Positions 45,918 through 54,424 of a DNA stretch of 64,000 bases are shown one piece after another. Within the stretch, counting starts at the first letter, position 1. Each line of letters starts with the position of its first letter. The translations under genes and the position numbers were made by a program. Below the pieces are notes generated by a model. It was not told the DNA's origin. It saw only the letters and a list, made by a program, of their open reading frames with translations, and made no database searches. The DNA comes from CAVQCJ01 sp963711005 (lineage in GTDB: Bacteria > Actinomycetota > Actinomycetes > Prado026), in assembly GCA_963711005.1 (NCBI GenBank), contig CAVQCJ010000002.1, positions 1-64,000 of the forward strand. Direction: 5' to 3'.

Positions 45918-46894
45918 GACCGCTCCCCCACGCAGACGGGCTCACGCCGGATCGTCGTGCCCACGCGCGCATCGCCGGCCGCAGCACGCGCCAGCATCGG
46001 CGCCGACGTGACGACCACGCGCGTCCCGCCGGCCGCGAGGAACCGCAGGGCCGCCGCCAGCTTGGGGCCCATGCTGCCGGCCGGGAACTGGCCGTCGGCC
46101 ATGTGACGCTGGACCTCGGCGACGGTCAGGTCGTGGACGGGACGCTCGGCGGGGGTGCCGAAGTCGAGCCGGACGGTGTCGACACCCGTGACGAGGAAGA
46201 GCTCCTCGGCGCCGAGCTCGTTCGCCAGGTTCGCCGCGGCATGGTCCTTGTCGATCACAGCGTCCACTCCGGTCATGGCGCCGTCGGCGCCCAGCCAGAC
46301 TGCGACACCGCCACCCCCCGCAGCGACGACGACGTAGCCCGCGTCGAGCAGAGTGCGCATCGCGCCGACCTCGACGATGACTGTGGGCAACGGCGACGGC
46401 ACCACCCGGCGATAGCCCCGGCCGGAGTCCTCGACCACTTGCCAGCCACGTGAAGCAGCCAGTTTCGCGGCCAGGTCCTCGCTGAAGAACGGACCGATCG
46501 GCTTGGTAGGGGTGACGAACGCCTCGTCGGCAGGGTCGACGCCGACGTGGGTGACCACGGCGACGGCAGAGCCGGCGCCGCGCACCCGGTCGATCGCGCG
46601 GACCAGGACACTGCCCAGCTGGCCCTGGGTCATGGCGCACAGCTGGTGCAGCGGCTGGGCGGGCACCAGCCCGGACGCCTCGTCCTGCTGGATCGCCAGG
46701 TTCCCGACCTGAGGTCCGTTCCCGTGCACGACGGCCACCCGGCCTCGGGTCCGGACGATCCCGGCGAGGCAGTCAGCCATCACGGCGGCGTTCGCTTCGA
46801 TCTGCGCCGAGGTTCCGGTCTGTTCGGCCGGGGTGAGAGCGTTGCCCCCGAGGGCGACGACGGTCGCGCCCCTCACGACGAGGTATCCGCGCAT
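45914..46894 (-). CDS. Carbamate kinase family protein
   Basis: A 326-residue amino-acid-kinase-fold enzyme: carbamoyl phosphate + ADP <-> carbamate + ATP. Motifs VVALGGNALTP (about 12-22), VVHGNGPQVGNL, YVVVAAGGGGVAVW, VIDKDHAAANLANELGA and FPAGSMGPKLAAALRFL match the family (ArcC/AllK). As the last step it would give ATP, CO2 and NH3. First gene of the minus-strand island operon, no Shine-Dalgarno before ATG 46894, so it may be leaderless or start slightly downstream. Confidence 0.92.
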   Translation of the reverse strand: MRGYLVVRGATVVALGGNALTPAEQTGTSAQIEANAAVMADCLAGIVRTRGRVAVVHGNGPQVGNLAIQQDEASGLVPAQPLHQLCAMTQGQLGSVLVRAIDRVRGAGSAVAVVTHVGVDPADEAFVTPTKPIGPFFSEDLAAKLAASRGWQVVEDSGRGYRRVVPSPLPTVIVEVGAMRTLLDAGYVVVAAGGGGVAVWLGADGAMTGVDAVIDKDHAAANLANELGAEELFLVTGVDTVRLDFGTPAERPVHDLTVAEVQRHMADGQFPAGSMGPKLAAALRFLAAGGTRVVVTSAPMLARAAAGDARVGTTIRREPVCVGERS

Positions 46895-46911
46895 CGGATA
46901 GCAGACGGCAT

Positions 46912-46927
46912 GTGCATCATAGTGAAC
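46912..46927. promoter_or_regulatory. GTTCACTAT site 1 (carbamate kinase / 46947 divergent promoter)
   Basis: On the minus strand GTTCACTATGATGCAC. Nine bases are exact with sites at 47702-47710 and 60112-60120, and the whole 16-mer matches the regulator-side site (GTTCACTATGTTGAAC) at 14 of 16. Located in the 52-bp region between the carbamate kinase start and the unknown gene at 46947. Confidence 0.7.
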
Positions 46928-46946
46928 TCTCGTGGGCGGGAGCGCA

Positions 46947-47660
46947 ATGACAACCTCGGGGATCCCGGGCAGCCACCCGGGGCGTCACCAGGACGAGTCC
47001 GTGACCGCGTCCGAGGGCGAGCCGGTGCCCCGCGACACGGCGGCGGCATGGCGTGCGAGCGAGGCGCAGCTGTACGGCACCCTCCTGTGGGATCCCGCGA
47101 TGCTCGAGCGGGCGATCCTGCTCGTCGCCAGGGTCGTCGAGCATCTTCGCCGGCTCGGGAGCTCGTCGGCAGCGCTGATGGCCGCGGGAGGCTCGGCCGG
47201 GTCGCTGGTCCTCGAAGTGGCGGACCGGGACGGCGTCGACTCCTCGCTCGACCCCACCCTCATCGGCCAGGCCGCCCTGGCGATGCGGCTTCGCGAGGTC
47301 GTCGACGAGCAGGCCCGGACGCGCCGGCTCTCGCTGCTGGCGGCCGCCGCTGAACGAGGTGTTCCATGGGTCGTGCTCGAGGAGTCGGGCGAACCGCACG
47401 GTGATCCGTTCGACCCCTATCAGCGGCTCGAGGTCGAGGTCTCGACCGGGCGGGCCGTGTACGTCACCACCGTGCCCGACGAGAGCTTCACGGGGGTGCT
47501 GCACGACGTGGCGCTCCTGAACGTGGATCTCGGCGACGGTCGGGTCCGCGAGGCTGAAGTCGATGCCGGACTGCCAGGTCCACCACCCTCCCGACACGAG
47601 GACTGGGTGGCCCGCGAGGCCCGCGCGGATCAGCTGCGGGGCGCCCCACCGCCGCGCTAG
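46947..47660 (+). CDS. Unknown protein of the island
   Basis: A 237-residue soluble protein, no family recognised. Residues 30-100 are helical and hydrophobic (LERAILLVARVVEHLRRLGS), followed by a Gly/Ala/Ser-rich stretch (ALMAAGGSAGSLVLEVADRD). The second half has PWVVLEESGEPHGDPFDPYQ and VSTGRAVYVTTVPDESFTGV, which looks like beta-strands. No metal motif, signal peptide or transmembrane segment. ATG 46947 is preferred (GGGAG five bases upstream) over GTG 46932. Divergent with the carbamate kinase operon and shares its GTTCACTAT site, so it belongs to the same regulon. Confidence 0.7.
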   Translation: MTTSGIPGSHPGRHQDESVTASEGEPVPRDTAAAWRASEAQLYGTLLWDPAMLERAILLVARVVEHLRRLGSSSAALMAAGGSAGSLVLEVADRDGVDSSLDPTLIGQAALAMRLREVVDEQARTRRLSLLAAAAERGVPWVVLEESGEPHGDPFDPYQRLEVEVSTGRAVYVTTVPDESFTGVLHDVALLNVDLGDGRVREAEVDAGLPGPPPSRHEDWVAREARADQLRGAPPPR

Positions 47661-47698
47661 GAGGCGGCGAGAGCCCTCTTGCGCAGCATCGGATTTTT

Positions 47699-47710
47699 CC
47701 TATAGTGAAC
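47699..47710. promoter_or_regulatory. GTTCACTAT site 2 (radical SAM promoter)
   Basis: CCTATAGTGAAC; reverse complement GTTCACTATAGG, nine exact bases with sites 1 and 4. Preceded by TTTTT, rare in this genome, and 47 bp before the radical SAM ATG. TATAGT may itself be the -10 element. Confidence 0.7.
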
Positions 47711-47756
47711 GGACACCAGCTCCACGTCACGCGGCCCTCGGAGTGAAGGACATCGC

Positions 47757-48911
47757 ATGACCTCAGCCCCCGCCCCCGCCCGATCCCTGACCGCGGACGA
47801 CCTGGCAGCGCTGATCACCGCACTGCAGAGCGCGGGCCTGCAGGTCGAGGTCCCGATGGAGTCGCGGACGGGCGGGGCGGGGCCGGCCGACGCCGGGATG
47901 CTCTACATCGAGGGTGTGCCGGTGACGGTTCCGACCAGCGCGACGTACGTGAAGGCGTCGCCGTACCGACTACGTGCCGAGGACGACGGCGGTTGGGGTG
48001 TCTACCACGGGCCGGACCGACTGGCCGGCGCGACGCTCGCGCCACGTCCGAAGTACTACGACCTGACGACGGCCGATGGCATCCCCTACTGGCAGATCGC
48101 GTTGCTGCACCTGGACTCCATGGCGAGCACGGTCCTGCAGACCTGCGCCTACTGGGGCAACAGCGACCAGTGCACGTTCTGCGGTATCGGCGTCACTCTG
48201 GCCTCGGGCCGCACCATCGCCAAGAAGACGCCGGCGATGCTCGCCGAGGTGGCGGTCGCCGCGCGAGACCTCGACGGAGCGGTCGACGCGACCCTGACCA
48301 CCGGAAGCACGGCGACCCCCGACCGGGGCGCCCTCTACGTCGCGGCCTGCGCCGCCGCGGTGCGGGAGGCCGCCGGACTGCCGGTGCAGGTCCAGTTCGA
48401 GCCCCCGTCCGACCTCGACGTCATCGACCGCGTCGCGGACATGGGGATCGAGTCGGTCGGCATCCACGTGGAGTCCTTCGACGCGCAGGTCCTCGCGAAG
48501 GTGGCGCCGGGCAAGGCCCGGACCGGCATCGAAGGCTACTTCGCGGCCTGGGAACGTGCGGTCGCCGCGTTCGGCCCCGGTCAGGTCTCGACGTACGTGA
48601 TCCTCGGGCTGGGCGAGGACGAGACGGTCACGGTCGAAGGCTGCAAGCGGGCGATCGACATGGGCGTCTACCCGTTCATCGTGCCGCTGCGGCCGGTGCC
48701 CGGCAGCCTGCTGGAGGACGCGGTGCCCCCTCCGCGGTCGGTGGTCGAGTCGGTGTACCGCCAGGTCGTCCCCCACCTGGCCCGGCTCGGGATGTCCGCC
48801 GCCGGTGTCAGCGCGGGCTGCGCACGCTGTCAGGCCTGCTCGGCCCTGGGAGCGTTCGAGAAGGCAGGTGAGCTCGTTGACGGACGTCGATCACTTCCGC
48901 TCGTCGGCTGA
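47757..48911 (+). CDS. Radical SAM protein, MSMEG_0568/Sll0785 type
   Basis: A 384-residue radical SAM enzyme of the Nit1C cluster family. The [4Fe-4S] motif is C130-x8-C139-x2-C142 (CAYWGNSDQCTFCGIG), a spacing of the type seen in this family. C-terminal cysteines C355, C358, C361 (GCARCQACSA) could bind a second cluster. N-terminal domain: GMLYIEGVPVTVPTS and TLAPRPKYYDLTT. Its reaction is not known; possible roles are in cobalamin-like or cyclic compounds. GAAGGAC precedes ATG 47757. Overlaps the GNAT gene by about 44 bp. Confidence 0.9.
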   Translation: MTSAPAPARSLTADDLAALITALQSAGLQVEVPMESRTGGAGPADAGMLYIEGVPVTVPTSATYVKASPYRLRAEDDGGWGVYHGPDRLAGATLAPRPKYYDLTTADGIPYWQIALLHLDSMASTVLQTCAYWGNSDQCTFCGIGVTLASGRTIAKKTPAMLAEVAVAARDLDGAVDATLTTGSTATPDRGALYVAACAAAVREAAGLPVQVQFEPPSDLDVIDRVADMGIESVGIHVESFDAQVLAKVAPGKARTGIEGYFAAWERAVAAFGPGQVSTYVILGLGEDETVTVEGCKRAIDMGVYPFIVPLRPVPGSLLEDAVPPPRSVVESVYRQVVPHLARLGMSAAGVSAGCARCQACSALGAFEKAGELVDGRRSLPLVG

Positions 48912-49392
48912 CGTGCGCGCACTGCTGGTGCCGCCGGCACACACGCGAGGTCCGCACGCCCTCGAGTGCCGGGCGGTCGAGGGACCCGCCGAGCTCGCCA
49001 CCCACTTCCTGCTCCGCAGGCAGGTCTTCGTCGACGAGCAACGACTCTTCGACGACGACCGGGACGCCCACGACGAGGACCCCACCACCGTGCACGTGCT
49101 CGGCTTCGTCGACGGAGTGCCCTCGGGAACCGTGCGGCTCTACCCACTGGAGGGCGCCCTGTGGAAGGGCGACCGGCTGGCGGTACGGCCCGACGCACGG
49201 CGCGCCGGTCTCGGCGCCCCCCTGGTGCGGTTCGCGGTGTCCACCGCAGGCTCCCTGTCCGGGCAGCAGATGAACGCCCACGTACAGCTGGAGAACGTCT
49301 CCTTCTTCCGCCGCCTCGGCTGGACCCCTGTCGGAGATCCCGCGATGTTCGTCGGCCGGCTGCACCAGGCCATGACGATCGCCCTGGCGTGA
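48868..49392 (+). CDS. GNAT acetyltransferase, MSMEG_0567/Sll0786 N-domain type
   Basis: A GNAT-fold N-acetyltransferase of about 174 residues. The N-terminal block HALECRAVEGPAELATHFLL leads to FLLRRQVFVDEQRLFDDDRD, a hallmark of this group. The acetyl-CoA loop is RLAVRPDARRAGLGAPLVRF (Q/RxxGxG/A form). The start is uncertain: GTG 48868 (GAGAAGG upstream) or TTG 48877. In mycobacteria this domain is fused to an AIR-synthase-like half, here encoded separately on the opposite strand. Confidence 0.88.
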   Translation: MSSLTDVDHFRSSADVRALLVPPAHTRGPHALECRAVEGPAELATHFLLRRQVFVDEQRLFDDDRDAHDEDPTTVHVLGFVDGVPSGTVRLYPLEGALWKGDRLAVRPDARRAGLGAPLVRFAVSTAGSLSGQQMNAHVQLENVSFFRRLGWTPVGDPAMFVGRLHQAMTIALA

Positions 49393-49406
49393 CGACGACA
49401 TCACGG

Positions 49407-50384
49407 TCACCCGCGAAGGTAGGTGACACTCTCGGTGCGCAGGTCGAACACGGTGGCCTGCCTACCGTCGACAGCCAACCGCACCTCACCGCTGCCGTCC
49501 AGCACACCGATCTGCTCAGCCGTCAGGCCGCGCGAACGGAAGCCTTCGACGCAGTCGTCGACCCGGTCCTGCGGGGTCGTGAGCAAGAACGCGTAGCAGG
49601 GGAAGCAGCTCAGCCAGTCGGCCAGCGCGACGCCGGCGGGGACCGGGAGCAGGTCCAGGTCCACCGAGGTGCCCAGCGCACCCGGCTCGAGCAGCATGGC
49701 GAGCGACCCCACCAGCCCGGCCATGCTCACGTCCTTCGCAGCTACCGCGGCGCCGCTCTCGGCCAGCCGCGCGAGCAACCGGACGTCGCCGGCGAGCGAG
49801 GATCCGCGCTGGTCGAACGAGGGGAAGAACGGGAAGTCCGGACGCATCGTCCCCTCGATGCAGCAACCCAGCACGAGGGCCTGACCTGCCTCGGCGTGCG
49901 TGGCAGACAGGACCCGTTCCGCGCGTCCGATGCCGAAGGCCGACAGCGCCATCGCAGCCGAGGGTCCCTGCGTGCGGGTGAGGTGGCCGCCGACCACGGG
50001 GACGTCGTAGAGCTCGGAGGCCCAACGCATGCCGCGCAGCGCCTCGCGTGCGACCGGCTCGGGACCCACCACCGTGTCCACGATCGCCAGGGGGCGGGCC
50101 CCCATGGCGGCAAGGTCGTTGACGTTCGCGAGCACCGCCGCGACTCCGGCCGCGTACGGGTCGGCGGCCAGGAACGCCGGGAGGATCGCCTCGCCACCCA
50201 CCACGAGCCGGCCGGAGCCGGCCGGCAGCACCGCGCCGTCGTCGCCGGGTCCGGCGTACCAGTCGCCGCCTCCGAAGACTTCCGCCACCAGCCCGATGTC
50301 CCTCTTGGCCACAACGCCGGGCAGTCGTCGCAGCCACGCCGCCAGCTCGGTCAGGTCGAGCTCGCCGCTCCCGATCCCGGTCAT
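49407..50384 (-). CDS. AIR-synthase-like protein, Sll0787 type (PurM superfamily)
   Basis: A 325-residue protein of the PurM/SelD/ThiL superfamily, ATP-dependent enzymes acting on amide or phosphate substrates. GDDGAVLP (residues 47-54) gives metal-binding Asp; LANVNDLAAMGARPLAIVDT and VVGGHLTRTQGPSAAMAL and AVAAKDVSMAGLVGSL are family motifs. The C-terminal CFPCYAFLLTTPQDRVDDCV is a PurM-C fold. Assigned to the Nit1C group; substrate unknown. It is convergent with the GNAT gene, 14 bp apart, unusual for this normally co-directional pair. ATG at 50384. Confidence 0.88.
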   Translation of the reverse strand: MTGIGSGELDLTELAAWLRRLPGVVAKRDIGLVAEVFGGGDWYAGPGDDGAVLPAGSGRLVVGGEAILPAFLAADPYAAGVAAVLANVNDLAAMGARPLAIVDTVVGPEPVAREALRGMRWASELYDVPVVGGHLTRTQGPSAAMALSAFGIGRAERVLSATHAEAGQALVLGCCIEGTMRPDFPFFPSFDQRGSSLAGDVRLLARLAESGAAVAAKDVSMAGLVGSLAMLLEPGALGTSVDLDLLPVPAGVALADWLSCFPCYAFLLTTPQDRVDDCVEGFRSRGLTAEQIGVLDGSGEVRLAVDGRQATVFDLRTESVTYLRG

Positions 50385-50449
50385 GGCCGTCCTCTCCGCA
50401 GGTCTCCGGCGGCCGATCGTGGCACCGTCCTCCCGACCACCGGATATCT

Positions 50450-50461
50450 ACCATGGTGAAC
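50450..50461. promoter_or_regulatory. GTTCACCAT site 3 (ComA operon promoter)
   Basis: ACCATGGTGAAC; reverse complement GTTCACCATGGT, one base different from the other sites and more palindromic. It overlaps the ATG start of the ComA-like gene (50453). TATCTA lies just before, so the transcript may be leaderless. Confidence 0.55.
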
Positions 50462-51238
50462 GCCCCGCCGCCCTCATTCCTCACCCTGCCCGAGCGGGCG
50501 GAGAAGCCGCGCAGCCGCGGGATCACCCATGTGCTGGACAAGGGCATGCCCGTCGACGACGTCGAGCGGGCGCTCACGGTGGCCGGCCGCTACATCGACG
50601 TCTGGAAGCTCGGCTGGGGCACGGCCTACCTGGACCCTGGCCTGGCGGCGAAGCTGGCCGTGCTCGCCGACCACTCGGTCATGGCGTGCACCGGCGGCAC
50701 CCTGCTCGAAGTCGCCTGGCGGCAGGGTGCTGTGGACGCGTACTTCGACTGGGCCTGCGCACAGGGCTTCCCGAGCGTGGAAGTCTCCGCCGGCGTGGCG
50801 CAGATGGGTCCGGGCGACAAGCAGCGGCTGATCGCCACCGCGGCCCGACGGTTCGTGGTGCTGGCGGAGGTCGGCACGAAGGACCCGGCCGCGCCGGTCA
50901 CCCCCGCGGCATGGGCGGCCGAGGTCGGAGCCGACCTCGAGGCCGGCGCCCGCTGGGTGGTCACCGAAGGCCGCGAGAGCGGGACTGTCGGCCTGTTCGA
51001 CCCTGACGGCAAGGTCCGCGCCGGCATCGTCGACGCTGTCCTGGAGTCAGCGGGCCTGGAGCGGGTCATCTTCGAGGCACCCCGCAAGGATCAGCAGGCC
51101 TGGTTGATCCGCCATCTCGGCCCCGACGTCGGGCTCGGGAACATCGCCCCGTCGGAGGTCCTCGGGATGGAGGCCCTGCGGCTCGGGCTGCGCGCCGACA
51201 CGTTCGACTCCACGCCAGGGCCGGCGGGCCGCACATGA
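50453..51238 (+). CDS. Phosphosulfolactate synthase-like protein (ComA family)
   Basis: A 261-residue (beta/alpha)8 protein of PF02679. In methanogens ComA condenses sulfite with phosphoenolpyruvate to 2-phospho-3-sulfolactate (coenzyme M route). Motifs: KPRSRGITHVLDKGM, YIDVWKLGWGTAYL, HSVMACTGGTLLEVAWRQGA and ARWVVTEGRESGTVGLFDPD. Bacterial members often have other or unknown roles. No ComB or ComC here. First gene of a six-gene coupled operon; no Shine-Dalgarno before ATG 50453. Stop overlaps the next start (ATGA). Confidence 0.88.
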   Translation: MVNAPPPSFLTLPERAEKPRSRGITHVLDKGMPVDDVERALTVAGRYIDVWKLGWGTAYLDPGLAAKLAVLADHSVMACTGGTLLEVAWRQGAVDAYFDWACAQGFPSVEVSAGVAQMGPGDKQRLIATAARRFVVLAEVGTKDPAAPVTPAAWAAEVGADLEAGARWVVTEGRESGTVGLFDPDGKVRAGIVDAVLESAGLERVIFEAPRKDQQAWLIRHLGPDVGLGNIAPSEVLGMEALRLGLRADTFDSTPGPAGRT

Positions 51239-52107
51239 CCGTGTTCCCTGAGCGCTACCGCCAGGTCTCGGTCGCCGACGTCGAGGTCCCCCTCGAGGAG
51301 GCGGCCCTGCGGGCGCTGTTCCTGAGCCGCCCCGTCTACCGGCGCACCCGCTACATCGCGTGCCGCTCGGGTGGCCGGACGGCGCTGGTCGAGGTGACCA
51401 AGACCACCGAGGTGCCGTTGTTCTGCGACGTCAGCGCCGTCGAGCTCCTGGCCGGGCCTGATGCCACCGTCTACCTGGAGCGCCCGGACGTGGACACGGC
51501 GGTCCCGAGCGCGGTGGCCCGCGTCGCCCTGCAGGACGCCCCCGGCGTGCGGTGCGTGGTCGTCGAGGGCCGGTACCGCCACGTCAGCTTCGTGCTGGAC
51601 GCCAGGGTGCTGCGCGTCCACGTGCTCGATGTCGCCCCGCCCTGGCCGGCCAAGCTGGTCGACCAGGTCGAGCGCGTGCTCGAGACGGCCGACGACCTGC
51701 CGCCCATCGAGGCGGTGCCGCGGGTCGTCGTGCTCACCGATCTGCTGCCCGCCGGAGCGACGGGGCCGTTCCTGCTCCAGTGCCGGGGCGGCGGCGTCGA
51801 CGTGCCGGGCGCGGAGGTCGACTACCTCGACGAGGTGCCGCCGTTCCGTCCCGGCTGGACCTTGCTCGGCTGCACGAGGTCCCGCCAGATCCACGACGCC
51901 TTCTTCGATGCGCCGGTGACGCAGGTCGACACGTGCCCGCGTACCCTCGCCGCATCGGTCGAGCTGCCGCCAGGCGAGGTCCTCATGACCAAGTGCTGCC
52001 TGCTCGAGGAGCATGTCGAGCGCGACGACCACGGTGTCGTCGTGCCGTGGGGGGCGTCGTTCGCACACCTGCGCGACGGACTCGCCCAGCTGGCGACGGA
52101 CCCGTGA
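51235..52107 (+). CDS. Unknown protein within the ComA-DUF1116 operon
   Basis: A 290-residue soluble protein, no family recognised with confidence. First half: VADVEVPLEEAALRALFLSR, PVYRRTRYIACRSGGRTALV and VEVTKTTEVPLFCDVSAVEL. Second half: VVLTDLLPAGATGPFLLQC and VLMTKCCLLEEHVERDD. Predominantly beta/alpha, with no signal or membrane helix; the Cys pair (CC in TKCCLL) and CTRSRQ may be functional. It lacks the GLGPGLTPSGDD-type motif of AllH (DUF2877), so it cannot be called AllH, although it sits where a third subunit could. Coupled at both ends (ATGA, GTGA). Confidence 0.75.
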   Translation: MTVFPERYRQVSVADVEVPLEEAALRALFLSRPVYRRTRYIACRSGGRTALVEVTKTTEVPLFCDVSAVELLAGPDATVYLERPDVDTAVPSAVARVALQDAPGVRCVVVEGRYRHVSFVLDARVLRVHVLDVAPPWPAKLVDQVERVLETADDLPPIEAVPRVVVLTDLLPAGATGPFLLQCRGGGVDVPGAEVDYLDEVPPFRPGWTLLGCTRSRQIHDAFFDAPVTQVDTCPRTLAASVELPPGEVLMTKCCLLEEHVERDDHGVVVPWGASFAHLRDGLAQLATDP

Positions 52108-53450
52108 CCAGCCGCATCGCCGACTCGGCCATGTACGGCCACCTGTGGGGCACCGCCGAGAGTCGTGCGGTCTTCGAGGAGACGGCGCGCCTGCAGGGTT
52201 GGTTGGACGTCCTGGCGGCCCTGGCCCGAGCCCAGGCAGCGGAGGGCGTCATCCCGGCCGATGCCGCGGATACCATCACCCGTTGTGCTCGGGTGGAGCT
52301 GCTCGACCTCGACGAGGTCGCCGAACAGACCCGGCTGAGCGGGCACTCGAGCCTGGGTCTCATCCGCGGGCTGCGGCGGACGGTGCCGAGCGAGGCCTAC
52401 GAGTACGTGTACGTCGGAGCCAGCGTGCAGGACCTGACCGACACCTGGACCTCGCTGGCCACCCGATCGATCGGCGCGCTGGTGTGGCGGGACCTGCGCC
52501 GGGTCGAGGAGCTGCTGCTGGGGCTCGCCGAGCAGCACCGCGACACGCTCGTCACCGGTCGAACGCACGGCCAGCCCGGAGCACCGGTCACGTTCGGCTG
52601 GAAGGCGGCCTCGTGGGCTGACGAGGTCCGGCGGCACCTCGACCGGCTCCGCGACGGCGCGCCCCGTTGGCTGGTCGGACAGCTCGGCGGCGGCGTGGGA
52701 ACGCTCGCCCTGCACGGCCCGGCCGGACTGGCCGTGCGCCGAAGGTTCTGCGCCGAGCTGGGCCTGGCCGACCCGGTCATCTCCTGGCTCGCCGCCCGGG
52801 ACCGGGTGGCCGAGCTCGGCGGCGTGCTGGCGATGGTCACCGCGACGCTGGCGCGCATCGGCGGCGAAGTGTACGAGCTGCAGCGACCGGAGATCGGCGA
52901 GCTGATGGAGCCCGTCCGCGACGGCGGCGTCGGCAGCATCACGATGCCGCACAAGCGGAACCCGGAGGCCAGCGAGCACCTGGACACGTTGTCCCGGTTG
53001 GTCCGCGCGAACGCGGGCGTGCTGCTCGAAGGGATGGTCGGGCAGCACGAACGCGACGGCAGGAGCTGGAAGGCCGAGTGGGTCGCCCTGCCCGAGGTGT
53101 GCCTGCTCACGACGACCGCACTGCAGATGGCCGTCGCACTTCTCGAGGGTCTCGAGGTCGATGCGCAGGCGATGCGCGCCAACCTGGACGGGTACACCGG
53201 CAGCGAGCACGCCCTCGCCCAGCTGAGCGAGCGGATCGGCGCACACGCGGCCCGATCGGCCCTGCAGCAGGCCCTGACGCAGGGCCGTGCGGCGGGTCGC
53301 TCCATGACCCAGGCGATGCAGGACGCCGGCCTGGGCCCGGACAGCACCGGGACCGAGGCACCGGACCCGGGGTCGGCCGGCGCGATGGTCGACCTGGTGC
53401 TCGAGCACGCCCGTGCCGCCCGCGCGGCCGAAAGAACGTCGTGGCCATGA
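52104..53450 (+). CDS. Adenylosuccinate lyase / fumarase-superfamily enzyme
   Basis: A 448-residue member of the fumarase/aspartase superfamily. The signature GSITMPHKRNPEASEH is near residues 275-290 (SxxMPxKxNPxxxE), with TGRTHGQPGAPVTFG near 151-165 as the second conserved block. The overall arrangement and the C-terminal ALQQALTQGRAAG resemble adenylosuccinate lyase or 3-carboxymuconate cycloisomerase, but the residues that bind adenylosuccinate are not clear. Context makes another succinyl- or aspartyl-amine likely. GTG 52104, coupled to the unknown gene and to the PLP gene. Confidence 0.85.
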   Translation: MTSRIADSAMYGHLWGTAESRAVFEETARLQGWLDVLAALARAQAAEGVIPADAADTITRCARVELLDLDEVAEQTRLSGHSSLGLIRGLRRTVPSEAYEYVYVGASVQDLTDTWTSLATRSIGALVWRDLRRVEELLLGLAEQHRDTLVTGRTHGQPGAPVTFGWKAASWADEVRRHLDRLRDGAPRWLVGQLGGGVGTLALHGPAGLAVRRRFCAELGLADPVISWLAARDRVAELGGVLAMVTATLARIGGEVYELQRPEIGELMEPVRDGGVGSITMPHKRNPEASEHLDTLSRLVRANAGVLLEGMVGQHERDGRSWKAEWVALPEVCLLTTTALQMAVALLEGLEVDAQAMRANLDGYTGSEHALAQLSERIGAHAARSALQQALTQGRAAGRSMTQAMQDAGLGPDSTGTEAPDPGSAGAMVDLVLEHARAARAAERTSWP

Positions 53451-54424
53451 CCTGGGTGGAGCAGCTGCCCCGGACCCGTCTGGCCGTGCTTCCCACCCCG
53501 CTGGTGGAGACACCCGCGCTCGCCGAGGCCCTGGGGCTGGCCGGACAGCTCTTCGTCAAGCGGGACGACCTGACCGGGTTCGCGCTGGCGGGCAACAAGG
53601 CGCGCCAGCTCGAGATGCTCATCGGCGAGGCCAGGAGCTGTGACGCCGACGTAATCGTCACCGGCGGCAGCGTCGGCTCCAACTTCGTCGCCGCGGCCGC
53701 GGCTGCCGCGACCCAGGCAGGACTGCGATGCGTCCTGGTGATCGCCGGCCCGCCCCGATCCCGCGCGGCTCACCCCAACCTGGCCGCTGCACTCACCTGG
53801 GGCGCCGAGGTCCGGTTCACCGGCGACCCGCACCGCGGCTCCGTCGACGCGCTGCTCCCCGCGGTCGCCCGAGAGCTCGAGACGACCGGCGCGGCTGTGT
53901 ACCTGGTCCCGCGTGGAGGCGCCAACGCCACCGGCGCCGTCGGCTACCGGCTGGCAGCCGACGAGCTCGCCGAACAGATCGACGGCAGGTTCCCCGACCC
54001 TCCGGTCGTCGTCGTGGCCACGGGGTCGGGCGGGACCCAGGCCGGCCTGGTCGCGGGCAGCGTCGCGCGGGGGCGCCCCTTTCGGGTCGCCGGCGCTTCC
54101 GTGAGCCGGCCGGTGGACGAGGTGACCGAGCGCGTTCTCGGGCTTGCCCGCGAGGTGGCCGTACGCTGCGACGAGCCTCTTGCGAGTGCCAGTGATGTGT
54201 ACGTGGTCGATGCACGCGGACCGGGCCACGCGCTGCCGTCCGCGGCGGGTGTCGCGGCTGCCGAGACGGCCCTGCGCACGGCCGGCCTGGTGCTGGACCC
54301 GGTGTACACAGCCAAGGCCCTGGCCGCGCTGCCCGGTCTCGTCGGCCCGGCGCCGGCCGTGTTCTGGTACACCGGCGGCATCGCCGACGCGATCGTGCAG
54401 ATGCAAGAGGAGGAGCCGGGATGA
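53447..54424 (+). CDS. D-cysteine desulfhydrase-like PLP enzyme (ACC deaminase superfamily)
   Basis: A 325-residue fold-type II PLP enzyme. PLP lysine K51 in FALAGNKARQLE; VTGGSVGSNFVAAAAAAAT, VPRGGANATGAVGYR and ATGSGGTQAGLV are family motifs. The family holds D-cysteine desulfhydrase, ACC deaminase and L-cysteate sulfo-lyase (CuyA), which makes pyruvate, ammonia and sulfite. Given ComA in the operon, which uses sulfite, a cysteate- or cysteine-like substrate is an attractive but unproved idea. ATGA-coupled on both sides. Confidence 0.85.
   Translation: MTWVEQLPRTRLAVLPTPLVETPALAEALGLAGQLFVKRDDLTGFALAGNKARQLEMLIGEARSCDADVIVTGGSVGSNFVAAAAAAATQAGLRCVLVIAGPPRSRAAHPNLAAALTWGAEVRFTGDPHRGSVDALLPAVARELETTGAAVYLVPRGGANATGAVGYRLAADELAEQIDGRFPDPPVVVVATGSGGTQAGLVAGSVARGRPFRVAGASVSRPVDEVTERVLGLAREVAVRCDEPLASASDVYVVDARGPGHALPSAAGVAAAETALRTAGLVLDPVYTAKALAALPGLVGPAPAVFWYTGGIADAIVQMQEEEPG

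Noticed and set aside
51235..52107. AllH (DUF2877) as the missing third subunit
   Set aside because: Lacks the family motif around GLTPSGDD; length similar but no supporting residues.
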